From Duganella sacchari (GTDB taxonomy: Bacteria > Pseudomonadota > Gammaproteobacteria > Burkholderiales > Burkholderiaceae_D), in contig NZ_FRCX01000016.1 in assembly GCF_900143065.1 (NCBI RefSeq), positions 1 to 64,000 of the forward strand: a stretch of 64,000 nt of DNA. The letters run 5' to 3'. Within the stretch, counting starts at the first letter, position 1, and each line of letters begins with the position of its first letter. Below the pieces are notes generated by a model. The model did no database searches. It saw nothing but the letters and a program-made list of their open reading frames with translations, and was not told where the DNA came from. The position numbers and the translations under genes were made by a program. This document shows positions 28,401-35,439 of this stretch, one piece after another.

Positions 28401-31086
28401 CGCCTCCGGCATCGATGCGCAGGCGATCGACCGTCCGGGGGGCATCTTCGTGCGCCTGGCCGACCAGATCGCCAATGAAGACCGCATCCTGCTGCAATCG
28501 GTGGCGCGCGTCATCATCAGCGATGCGCGTGGCACGCTGGCCGAACAGATCAAGCGTCCGGCGCCGCCCGCCATGCGTATGCCGCCGCTGATGGCGGACA
28601 GCCGTGGCGAGTATGCCGACGCCGGCCCGGTTACCCATCCGGCGCGTGGCCTGGTGCTGGAAAACGGCATCGGCGGCTTCACGGAAGATGGCCGCGAATA
28701 TGTCATCACCACCAGCGCCGCGCAGCGCACGCCGGCGCCGTGGTCCAACGTGCTGGCCAATCCGCAGTTCGGCACGGTCATCTCGGAAAGCGGACAGGCC
28801 TACACCTGGCACGAGAACGCCCATGAATACCGCATCACGCCATGGGATAACGACCCGGTCAGTGACGGCAGTGGCGAAGCGTTCTACCTGCGCGATGAGC
28901 AGAGCGGCCAGTTCTGGTCGCCGACTGCGCTGCCGGCGCGCGGCAATGGCATCTACATCACGCGTCACGGCTTCGGCTACAGCGTGTTTGAACATACCGA
29001 AGCGGGCATCCACAGCGAGATGACAACGTTTGTCGCTGTCGACGCGCCGATCAAGTACACCGTCATCAAGGTGCGCAACGACTCGCTGGTACAGCGCCGC
29101 CTGTCGGCGTTTGGCTATGTCGAGTGGGTGCTGGGTGATATGCGCTCCAAGTCCGGCATGCACATCATCACCGAGGCCGATCCGGTCAGCGGCGCGCTGT
29201 TCGCCAAGAACGCCTACAACACCGAGTTCAGTGGCCGCGTCGCCTTCTTCAACTGTGACGCCTCGCTGCGCACCGTGACCGCCGACCGCACCGAATTCAT
29301 GGGCCGCAACGGCACGCTGGCCGCACCGGCGGCACTGCGCCGTTCACGCCTGTCGGGCAAGGTCGGCGCCGGCCTGGATGCCTGCGCAGCGATACAGGCG
29401 CCGTTTGACCTGCTGCCGGGCCAGGAGCGCGAGATTGTGTTTGTGCTGGGTGTCGGTGGCCGCCGCAATGCGGACGCCAGCAGCCTGGTTCAGAAACACC
29501 GCACGGCGGAAGCCGCGCAGGAAGCACTGGCTGCCGTCCACGCCCACTGGGAGAAAACCCTGGGCGCGGTGCAGATCAAGACGCCTGAGCGCGAACTGGA
29601 CGTGATCGCCAACGGCTGGCTGATGTACCAGACCATCGCCTGCCGCATCTGGGCGCGTAGCGGCTACTACCAGTCCGGCGGCGCGTTCGGCTTCCGTGAC
29701 CAGCTGCAGGATGCGATGGCCACCATCCATACGCAACCGCAGCTGCTGCGCGACCAGCTGATGCTGTGCGCAGCGCACCAGTTCCTTGAGGGCGATGTGC
29801 AGCACTGGTGGCATCCACCGTCGGACCGTGGCGTGCGTACGCACTGCTCGGACGATTACCTGTGGCTGCCGCTGGGGGCATGGCGCTACGTCTCGACCAC
29901 CGGCGACATGAGCATCCTCGATGAAACGGCGCCCTATCTGGAAGGGCGTCCCGTCAAGCCGGAGGAGGATTCCTACTACGACATGCCGGCCCGTTCCAGT
30001 GAACGCGGCACGCTATACGACCACTGCCAGCGCGCCATCCGCAACGGTTTGCGCTTCGGCCAGCACGGTCTGCCGCTGATCGGCTCTTGCGACTGGAACG
30101 ACGGCATGGACAAGGTGGGTGAACATGGCAAAGGGGAGAGCGTGTGGCTGGCCTTCTTCCTGTGCGAAGTGTTGAAGCGCTTTGCCGAGGTGGCCGACAT
30201 GCGCAATGACGCGCAGTTCTCCGCCGAATGCCGCGAACAGGCACGCCGCATCGCCGCCAACGTCGAACAGAATGCGTGGGATGGCGAATGGTATCGCCGC
30301 GCCTACTTCGACGACGGCACACCGCTTGGTTCGCACACCAACGAGGAATGCCAGATCGACTCGATCTCGCAAAGCTGGGGCGTGCTGTCCGGTTCCGCCG
30401 ATCCGCAGCGCGTACGCGGCGCCATGGAGCAGGTCAATCAGCGGCTGGTGCGGCGCGATTCCGGCATCATCCAGCTGCTTGATCCGCCGTTTGACAAGGC
30501 GGGGCCGAATCCGGGCTACATCCGCGGCTATGTGCCGGGCGTGCGCGAGAACGGCGGCCAGTACACGCATGCCGCCATCTGGACTGCGATGGCCTTTGCC
30601 AAGCTGGGCGACATCGACCGCGCATGGGAGCTGGCCCGCATGATTAACCCGGTCATGCATGGCAGTACCGCGCAAGGTGCGGCGACCTACAAGGTGGAAC
30701 CGTATGTGGTGACGGCCGACGTCTATGCAGTGGCGCCGCATGTGGGCCGTGGCGGCTGGAGCTGGTACACCGGCTCTTCCGGCTGGATGTACCGGCTGAT
30801 ACTGGAGTCGCTGCTGGGCCTGACGCGCACCGCGACCCATCTCAAGCTGGAGCCGCGCATTCCGCAGGACTGGACCAGCTTCTCGCTAAGCTACCGCTAC
30901 GCCAGCACCACGTATGAAATCCGCGTGGTGCAGGGCAGCGACAGCAGCACGCCGCAGCTGTCGGTGGATGGCGTGCTGCAGCACGAACAACTGGTGGAGC
31001 TGCGCGACAGCGGCAGTACCCACCAGGTGGAACTGCTGCTGCCGCGTGCCGGCAAGTCAGACGCCCAGACTGGCGCCGGCGCCTAA
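22402..31086 (+). CDS. ndvB: Cyclic beta-1,2-glucan synthase
   Basis: A giant 2894-residue inner-membrane protein, close in size to rhizobial NdvB/ChvB. TTG at 22402 is taken as the start because CGAGG lies six bases upstream; an ATG ten codons later is the alternative. The order is: a cytosolic N-terminal region, membrane helices around residues 420-480, a GT84 glycosyltransferase domain with DTDTQLPRDA (about 638) and QRWIRGDW (about 786), more helices around residues 830-1000, then the carbohydrate-binding and GH94-type phosphorylase region with GSCDWNDGMD (about 2560). It makes osmoregulatory periplasmic cyclic glucans. Its 3' end overlaps the convergent exporter gene by 30 bases. Confidence 0.93.
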   Translation: MNKSNPLLPEMALGFRESPSGSLVSDDDDEDLPLRAELFSAAQMAAHGKTLAKHHELSKRGGRDRLLSRLAENAAVIDSTCDELTAAVKAGRQITPASEWLLDNFYLIEEQVRIARRHLPKNYSKELPRLGKGAPDGCPRVYKIALEIISHGDGRVDPESLCRFVDAYQEVATLKLGELWAIPIMLRLALIENLRRVAARVAENRIQRDLANTWADQMTEVAEKNPSGLILMVADMARSNPPITSGFVAELARRLQGQSPALTLALTWITHRLAESGQTIEQQIQAEIQQQAAEQVSLANSIGSLRFLGTMDWQEFVETMSVVEQTLRQDPADIYGKMEFSTRDQYRHAIEKIAKRSRFSEVEVAQQALQLAMNHHGSGDARHGHVGFYLIGSGLAALEKQTGMRRPWLEALQHTSSASPLTSYLGAIAAIALVSTALLLERAAYHGVQGVVLLALGVLALLGSSHMALSFVNWIATLVTKPRPLPRMDFKEGIPADARTIVVVPTLVYSKENIEDLFEQMEVRFLANRDPNLRFCLLTDFADAPTEKMPTDDALVEHLKRCTTHLNHKYANGQPHAPFLLLHRPRLWNPQEGVWMGYERKRGKLEDLNRYLRGGARDKFSAVVGDTSELESIRYVITLDTDTQLPRDAASQFIATMQHPLNRPRVDVARGRVIEGYGILQPRVAVALPSENASRYEKLCGGEPGIDPYTRTVSDVYQDVFYEGSFIGKGIYDVDVFEQVLGGRLPENKILSHDLLEGCYLRAGLLSDAQLYEEYPARYSEDVTRRQRWIRGDWQLIGWLAGRVQGRSGAREKNPLSLLSRWKLFDNLRRSLTAPALVLSLITAWRWLPDPWIWTGAVLAVIFLMPLVSMVYDLCRRPRDTLWSQHIRASLRRSGMQFSHAVLMLVFLPYEAYFSMDAILRSLWRTLFSHRRMLEWRASALARQAAGAASTWRTMWIAPVLALFVGGALLGWRPASLPPAALFLLAWLVAPAVADWISRPIERKHAQLSQEQHSFLHKLARRTWAYFDQFVGPEDHWLPPDNMQEHPVQVVAHRTSPTNIGMALLANLTATDFGYITVGQMMTRTANTLDSMDQLERYQGHFYNWYDTQTLKPLHPIYISTVDSGNLAGHLLTLQSGLTGLYDEPVIGPQIVDGITATANVLHETVGDAGPVLAALTPAPDTGNLQQLHAWLTRVAAAVTDFLPQAQTQGDTMWAPSLAQQVNAALEELNTLMPWAALPTDVVFDTSMTRMPTLRELAALARTSATAPVTDLAPAERERQQQLAQQCEHGSTIAHERMRALADLAQRCGAFAQMEYGFLYNPTTNLLAIGYNVTDRRLDASYYDLLASEVRLASFVAIAQGQLPQEHWFALGRQLCIVAGKPVLLSWSGSMFEYLMPLLVMPNYPSTLLDQTYQSVIDAQIDYGKRRSVPWGISESGYNTVDASLNYQYRAFGVPGLGLKRGLADDLVIAPYASMMGLMVQPEASCANLQKMAELGFMGRYGFYEAVDYTASRLPRGQSHAIIRSFMVHHQGMGLLSLSYLLHDRPMQRRFESDPLLQSTLLVLQERSPQAGAFYSNTTEMAAIRATAPDQSMPMRILSQHSTPVPETQLLSNGRYHVMVTNSGGSYSRWKDLAVTRWREDSTRDNWGNFCYVRDLEDGEFWSTTYQPTLVDPRKYEVIFSEGRAEFRRSDRHIDLYTEIVVSPEDDIELRRTRITNKSDRVRTIEVTSFAEVVMAPAAADNAHPAFSKLFVQTEILRDENAILCTRRPRGANEVMPWMMHSMKVHDAPVKNVSFETDRSRFIGRGNTAAAPSAMLNDGQLSGGEGSVLDPVVAIRYTITLQPDQFATVDIVTGMTEQRDTALHLIDKYQDRHLADRVFELAWTHSQVVLRQLNASEADGQLYGRLANSVIYPNAALRADASTLIKNQRGQSGLWAYAISGDLPIVLLQIKDPANIELARQMVQAHAYWRLKGLVVDLVIWYEDQSGYRQALHDQIMGLIASGIDAQAIDRPGGIFVRLADQIANEDRILLQSVARVIISDARGTLAEQIKRPAPPAMRMPPLMADSRGEYADAGPVTHPARGLVLENGIGGFTEDGREYVITTSAAQRTPAPWSNVLANPQFGTVISESGQAYTWHENAHEYRITPWDNDPVSDGSGEAFYLRDEQSGQFWSPTALPARGNGIYITRHGFGYSVFEHTEAGIHSEMTTFVAVDAPIKYTVIKVRNDSLVQRRLSAFGYVEWVLGDMRSKSGMHIITEADPVSGALFAKNAYNTEFSGRVAFFNCDASLRTVTADRTEFMGRNGTLAAPAALRRSRLSGKVGAGLDACAAIQAPFDLLPGQEREIVFVLGVGGRRNADASSLVQKHRTAEAAQEALAAVHAHWEKTLGAVQIKTPERELDVIANGWLMYQTIACRIWARSGYYQSGGAFGFRDQLQDAMATIHTQPQLLRDQLMLCAAHQFLEGDVQHWWHPPSDRGVRTHCSDDYLWLPLGAWRYVSTTGDMSILDETAPYLEGRPVKPEEDSYYDMPARSSERGTLYDHCQRAIRNGLRFGQHGLPLIGSCDWNDGMDKVGEHGKGESVWLAFFLCEVLKRFAEVADMRNDAQFSAECREQARRIAANVEQNAWDGEWYRRAYFDDGTPLGSHTNEECQIDSISQSWGVLSGSADPQRVRGAMEQVNQRLVRRDSGIIQLLDPPFDKAGPNPGYIRGYVPGVRENGGQYTHAAIWTAMAFAKLGDIDRAWELARMINPVMHGSTAQGAATYKVEPYVVTADVYAVAPHVGRGGWSWYTGSSGWMYRLILESLLGLTRTATHLKLEPRIPQDWTSFSLSYRYASTTYEIRVVQGSDSSTPQLSVDGVLQHEQLVELRDSGSTHQVELLLPRAGKSDAQTGAGA

Positions 31087-31632
31087 CAGCGTGGCCACGC
31101 CCAGCGCCGCGAAGATGACCGCGGCGATGCCGTGCACCAGTTTGAGCGAGACTTTATTGGCAATCTTGTCGCCGAAATAAACCGCCGGGACGTTGGCCAG
31201 CATCATGCCCAGCGTGGTGCCGCAGACCACGGCCACCATGCTGTGGTAGCGTGCCGCCAGCGCCACGGTGGCCACCTGCGTCTTGTCGCCCATTTCGGCG
31301 AGGAAGAAGGCGATCAGCGTGGTGAGGAACACGCCATATTTGGCCAGCTGCGCCTCGTCTTCGTCCAGCTTGTCCGGCACCAGCGTCCATGCCGCCATCG
31401 CCAGGAAAGACGCGCCCAGCACCCAACGCAGCAAGTCCGGTCCCATCAGACTGGTAATCCAGGTTCCGATGGCGGCGGCAAACGCATGGTTGGCAATGGT
31501 GGCGACGAAAATCGCAGCAACGATAGGCAAAGGACGGCGGAACCTGGCAGCAAGTACGAATGCGAGTAGCTGGGTTTTGTCGCCGATTTCTGCGAGGGCG
31601 ACAATGCCGGTAGAGACGAGGAAAGCTTCCAT
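31057..31632 (-). CDS. TMEM165/GDT1 family (UPF0016) cation exporter, probable Mn2+ exporter
   Basis: A 191-residue membrane protein starting MEAFLVSTGIVALAEIGDKTQLLAF; the ATG at 31632 is chosen because it begins the family sequence, and 12 upstream codons look non-native. Two copies of the E-x-G-D-K-[TS] signature (EIGDKTQ near residue 15 and EMGDKTQ near residue 122) lie in mirrored membrane halves of about three helices each, as in GDT1 proteins. Members export manganese or exchange Ca2+/Mn2+ for protons. The manganese riboswitch in its leader fixes the likely substrate as Mn2+. The 3' end overlaps ndvB. Confidence 0.92.
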   Translation of the reverse strand: MEAFLVSTGIVALAEIGDKTQLLAFVLAARFRRPLPIVAAIFVATIANHAFAAAIGTWITSLMGPDLLRWVLGASFLAMAAWTLVPDKLDEDEAQLAKYGVFLTTLIAFFLAEMGDKTQVATVALAARYHSMVAVVCGTTLGMMLANVPAVYFGDKIANKVSLKLVHGIAAVIFAALGVATLLGAGASLGV

Positions 31633-31709
31633 GATATGTGAAGTACGAGGGCCGGAACGATTAACCAATGATCAAAGCGCGGCTCCGGCCCTGCAAGGCC
31701 GCGCATCGA

Positions 31710-31815
31710 TCATGGTCTCGTCAAGCTGTTTAAAGCCACCTGCACCACGGTCTGTGGACCGATTATGTTGACACAGGTTCTTGCGCCGGGGAGGCGCAAG
31801 CCGACTACTCCCCAC
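31710..31815 (-). ncRNA. yybP-ykoY manganese riboswitch
   Basis: Read on the minus strand, the leader has the hallmarks of this class in order: GGGGAGUAG (from 31813), a variable stem GGCUUGCGCC..., the conserved GUCAACAUAAUCGG loop (about 31762-31775), and GACGAGACCAUG (about 31711-31722). The element lies 78 bases upstream of the exporter ATG. These RNAs bind Mn2+ and turn on efflux genes. Downstream, GCGCGGC and GCCGCGC (about 31674-31705) can form a hairpin that may be the expression platform. Confidence 0.93.
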
Positions 31816-31896
31816 TAACGGGCGTTATCTTAACACATGGCAGATACATGGCTATGGTATTCTGCTTCGCGCTCAGACAACATTGAAAGTATCACC

Positions 31897-33744
31897 ATGA
31901 TCAAGAAGACTTTGTCCGCTTGCGTGTTGACCGCGCTGTCCGCGTTGACCGCATTGTCCGCCCACGCCGATCCGTTGAGCTATGCACGCTACGACCAGGT
32001 GCGTACCACCGACCTGTATCTGGATCTGAAAGCCGACTTCAATCACAAGATCCTTTCCGGTTACGCCGAACTCACGCTGAACTGGATCGACAAGAATGCC
32101 CGCACGCTGGTGCTGGATACCAATGAACTGAATATCGCCAAGGTGCAGGTGCTGGCCGCCAATGGCCGCTGGACCGCCGCCTCCTTCATGCTCGACAAGC
32201 TGGACGTGGAAAAGGGCCGCGCGTTGCGCATCGCCCTGCCGTTCCAGCCGCAGAAAGTGCGCGTCTACTATCGCACCGCACCGTCGGCCGCCGCGCTGCA
32301 GTGGATGGCGCCGGAGCAGACCATGTCCGGCAAGCGTCCGTTCATGTTCAGCCAGTCGGAAGAAATCAATGCCCGTTCGTGGGCGCCGGTACAGGATACG
32401 CCTGCCGTGCGCTTCACCTACAGCGCCCGCATCGATGCGCCGGCCGGCCTGCGCGTGGTGATGAGCGCGGAGAACGACCAGAAAGCCACCGGCGCCGGCG
32501 GCTGGAAATTCAAGATGACGCAGCCGATTCCATCCTACCTGCTGGCCATCGCGATCGGTGAGATCGAAGTGCGCAACCTCGGGCCGCGCTCCGCCGTGTA
32601 TGCGGAAGCACCGCGCATCGAAGCCGCCGCCTACGAACTGGCCGACACCGAGAAAATGATCGCTGCTGCGGAAAGCCTGTACGGCCCATATCGCTGGGAC
32701 CGATACGACATGATCGTGCTGCCGCCATCGTTCCCCTACGGTGGCATGGAAAATCCGCGCCTGACCTTCCTCACGCCGACCATGATCGCGGGCGACCGCA
32801 GCCTGGTGGACCTGATCGCGCATGAACTGGCGCACTCGTGGTCCGGCAACCTGGTGACCAACGCGTCGTGGAAGTATATGTGGCTCAACGAAGGCTTCAC
32901 CACCTACGTCACCACGCGCATCGTTGAAAAACTGTACGGCGAAGAAGTGGCGGAGATGAACCTGCAAGTGGAACAGGAAGAGGCGCTGGCATCGCTGGCC
33001 ACCATCCCGCCCGCCAAGCAGGTGCTGGCGACGCGCGGTCCGGACACCGATCCGTCGGCCTACTCCGATGGCGGCCTGATTTATCCGAAAGGCGCATGGT
33101 TCCTGCGTACGCTGGAGCAGCGCGCCGGCCGTGACGTCTTCGATCCATTCCTGCGCGGCTGGTTCGACCAGCATGCCTTCAAGTCGGCCACCACCGAAGA
33201 ATTCGTGGACTACCTGAAGAAAAATCTGCTGGACGCGCATCCGGAATACATGGCGCAGGCAGAACTCGACGAGTGGCTGTATGCACCGGGCATTCCCACC
33301 AATGCCAAACGCGCCGCCTCGCCACGCCTGGCGGCACTGGATGCCCAGCGCACCGCATGGCTCAAAGGCGAACTGCCGACGGCGGAGCTGAACGGCAAAA
33401 ACTGGATCGCGCTGGAGTGGATGCACTTCCTGAACGACATCGACGGCAAGACCACTGCCGCGCAGATGCAGGAGCTGGATCAGGCCTTCGGTCTGGCCAA
33501 GAGCGGCAACAACGAAATCGCTTACCGCTTCTACCTGTCGTCGGTGAAGGCGGGCTACAACGTGCGTGAGCCGCTCAACAAATTCCTGATGAGCGTCGGC
33601 CGTCAGCGCTTCGTGGTGCCGCTGTACACCGCGCTGCTGAAGAACCCGGCCGATAAAGACTGGGCAAAGTCGGTCTACGTCAAAGCCCGTACCCACTACC
33701 ATCCGATCACTCAAGCTGCTGTCGACAAGGCATTTAAAAAATAA
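31897..33744 (+). CDS. Secreted M1 family aminopeptidase
   Basis: A 615-residue protein with signal peptide MIKKTLSACVLTALSALTAL (cut after SAHA). The ATG at 31897 is chosen because it opens the signal peptide. The N-terminal beta domain precedes the catalytic domain with the exopeptidase motif GGMEN (282-286) and the zinc motif H309-E-x-x-H313 with the third ligand E332 (HELAH...NEGF, 18 residues apart). A C-terminal helical domain follows, as in LTA4-hydrolase-like aminopeptidases. It probably trims N-terminal residues from peptides in the periplasm. Its stop overlaps the next start (TAATG), so it is coupled to the serine hydrolase. Confidence 0.92.
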   Translation: MIKKTLSACVLTALSALTALSAHADPLSYARYDQVRTTDLYLDLKADFNHKILSGYAELTLNWIDKNARTLVLDTNELNIAKVQVLAANGRWTAASFMLDKLDVEKGRALRIALPFQPQKVRVYYRTAPSAAALQWMAPEQTMSGKRPFMFSQSEEINARSWAPVQDTPAVRFTYSARIDAPAGLRVVMSAENDQKATGAGGWKFKMTQPIPSYLLAIAIGEIEVRNLGPRSAVYAEAPRIEAAAYELADTEKMIAAAESLYGPYRWDRYDMIVLPPSFPYGGMENPRLTFLTPTMIAGDRSLVDLIAHELAHSWSGNLVTNASWKYMWLNEGFTTYVTTRIVEKLYGEEVAEMNLQVEQEEALASLATIPPAKQVLATRGPDTDPSAYSDGGLIYPKGAWFLRTLEQRAGRDVFDPFLRGWFDQHAFKSATTEEFVDYLKKNLLDAHPEYMAQAELDEWLYAPGIPTNAKRAASPRLAALDAQRTAWLKGELPTAELNGKNWIALEWMHFLNDIDGKTTAAQMQELDQAFGLAKSGNNEIAYRFYLSSVKAGYNVREPLNKFLMSVGRQRFVVPLYTALLKNPADKDWAKSVYVKARTHYHPITQAAVDKAFKK

Positions 33745-35345
33745 TGAAGATCTCGCGTACCTTTGCAGCCAGCGTTCTGACGCTGGCTGTGCTGGGCGCG
33801 GTAGCTGGCACGCCCGTATGGGCGGCGCCGGCTGCTGCTGCCGTTCCTGCTTTTAATCTCGATGCGGACGTCAACCGCGCACTGAAAACGTTCGATGTGC
33901 CAGGCATGGCCATCGCCATCGTCAAGGATGGCAAGGTGGTCGTGGCCAAAGGCTACGGCGTGCGCAAGCTGGGTGAAGCGGCGCCGGTGGATGGCAAGAC
34001 GCTGTTTGAAATCGCCTCCAACTCCAAGGCATTTACCGCCGCCGGTCTGGCGATGCTGGTCGATGAAGGCAAGATCGCCTGGGACGATCCCGTCACCAAA
34101 CACCTGCCGGGCTTCCAGATGTACGACTCCTACGTCACCGGCCAGATGACGGTGCGCGACCTGCTGGTGCACCGCAGCGGCCTGGGGTTGGGCGCGGGTG
34201 ATTTGCTGTGGTGGCCGAGCACACAATTCAGCACCGACGAGATTATCTCCAAACTGCGTTACATCAAGCCGGCCACCAGCTTCCGCGCCAGCTATGCGTA
34301 TGACAATCTGCTGTACATCGTGGCCGGCAAAATCATCGCCGAGAAGGCAGGCAAGCCGTGGGGCGAGGCGATGCAGGAGCGCATCCTGACGCCGCTGGGC
34401 ATGACCGGCACCAGGACCAGCGTGGCCGACATGCTGGCCACCAGCGACTACTCCGCACCGCACAGCAAGATCAACGACAAGATCGCCGTCGTGAAGCCGA
34501 TGCCGGTGCCGAATGCGGCGGGCGCGGTCGGCATCAACACCAATGCCGAAGACATCGCACGCTGGATGACGGTGCTGCTCAACAGCGGCAAGATGGACAA
34601 TGGCCAGCAGCTGTTCAGCGTCAAGCAGGCCAGCGAGATGTGGAGCGAGCAGACGCCGATGCGTATTCGCGAACCCAAGCCGGCGCTGGCGGCCACCAAG
34701 CCGAACTTCTACGCCTACGGCTTGGGCTTCCAGCTGCGCGACTACAAGGGGCGCAAGCTCGCCATGCACGGCGGCGCGCTGCAAGGCTTCTATTCGACGG
34801 TGCTGATGGTGCCGGAAGAGAAGCTGGGCATCGCCATTCTGACCAACGCGGAAAACAGCCCGGCGATGGCCTCACTGTACTACCGCATCCTGGACCAATA
34901 CCTGAAAGTGCCGCCGTCCGACTGGATCAAGCTGTATGCGGACCAGGAGGCGGCCATGCACAAGGAAGAGCTGGAGCGTCAGGGCAAGGAAACCACGGCG
35001 CGCGCGGCCGCTTCCCAGCCCTCGCTGCCGCTGGCTTCCTACGACGGCGAATATGAGGACGCGTGGTATGGAAAAATCAGCATCCGCGAAGAAGGCGGCA
35101 AACATGTGATGCGATTCGAGCGGACACCGGACCTGATCGGCGAACTCGAACACTTCCAGCACGACAGCTTCATCGTGCGCTGGAAGGAGCGCAACTTCAA
35201 CGCCGACGCCTACGTGACGTTTGCGCTGAATCCGGACGGCAGTATCGAGCGCATCAAGATGGCGCCGATTTCCACCGAAACCGACTTCAGCTACGACTTC
35301 CGCGACCTGAACTTCACCCCAGTAAAAGCCGCCGAGAAGAAATAA
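33744..35345 (+). CDS. Secreted serine hydrolase, class C beta-lactamase-like, with C-terminal DUF3471-type domain
   Basis: A 533-residue protein with a signal peptide ending in PVWAA. The penicillin-binding/esterase fold has the nucleophile motif S92-N-S-K95 and the Y186-D-N188 motif; the third box is likely HGGALQGF near residue 335. From about residue 410 there is a separate beta domain (YDGEYEDAWYGKISI), as in DUF3471-tailed homologues. Members act as D-aminopeptidases, esterases or peptidases more often than as antibiotic-degrading enzymes. It is translationally coupled to the M1 aminopeptidase, which suggests joint peptide processing. The foldback repeat begins two bases after its stop. 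Confidence 0.9.
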   Translation: MKISRTFAASVLTLAVLGAVAGTPVWAAPAAAAVPAFNLDADVNRALKTFDVPGMAIAIVKDGKVVVAKGYGVRKLGEAAPVDGKTLFEIASNSKAFTAAGLAMLVDEGKIAWDDPVTKHLPGFQMYDSYVTGQMTVRDLLVHRSGLGLGAGDLLWWPSTQFSTDEIISKLRYIKPATSFRASYAYDNLLYIVAGKIIAEKAGKPWGEAMQERILTPLGMTGTRTSVADMLATSDYSAPHSKINDKIAVVKPMPVPNAAGAVGINTNAEDIARWMTVLLNSGKMDNGQQLFSVKQASEMWSEQTPMRIREPKPALAATKPNFYAYGLGFQLRDYKGRKLAMHGGALQGFYSTVLMVPEEKLGIAILTNAENSPAMASLYYRILDQYLKVPPSDWIKLYADQEAAMHKEELERQGKETTARAAASQPSLPLASYDGEYEDAWYGKISIREEGGKHVMRFERTPDLIGELEHFQHDSFIVRWKERNFNADAYVTFALNPDGSIERIKMAPISTETDFSYDFRDLNFTPVKAAEKK

Positions 35346-35346
35346 C

Positions 35347-35439
35347 AGTTCGGGGTCAGTGCCGACATTCGGACACGATCACAGCAGTACGGCCGCTACT
35401 GCTGTGATCGTGTCCGAATGTCGGCACTGACCCCGAACT
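35347..35439. repeat. Perfect foldback repeat, copy 2 (43-bp arms)
   Basis: Bases 35347-35389 are the exact reverse complement of 35397-35439, with a 7-base centre. The outer 29 bases of the arm (35349-35377) equal those of copy 1 at 12945-12973; the inner 12 bases differ but are again perfectly paired. It fills the entire gap between two convergent genes: the hydrolase stop is at 35343-35345, and the last base of the repeat is part of the stop codon of the GGDEF gene. It may work as a bidirectional transcription end. Confidence 0.9.

Noticed and set aside
22513..29163. Long minus-strand open frames opposite ndvB (862 and 1325 codons)
   Set aside because: They lie fully inside a conserved synthase gene, have shadow-type composition and no start signals.
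33744..35345. Antibiotic-resistance beta-lactamase
   Set aside because: The SxxK and YxN motifs are shared by many esterases and peptidases. The extra C-terminal domain and coupling to an aminopeptidase favour a peptide/ester hydrolase rather than a true AmpC.
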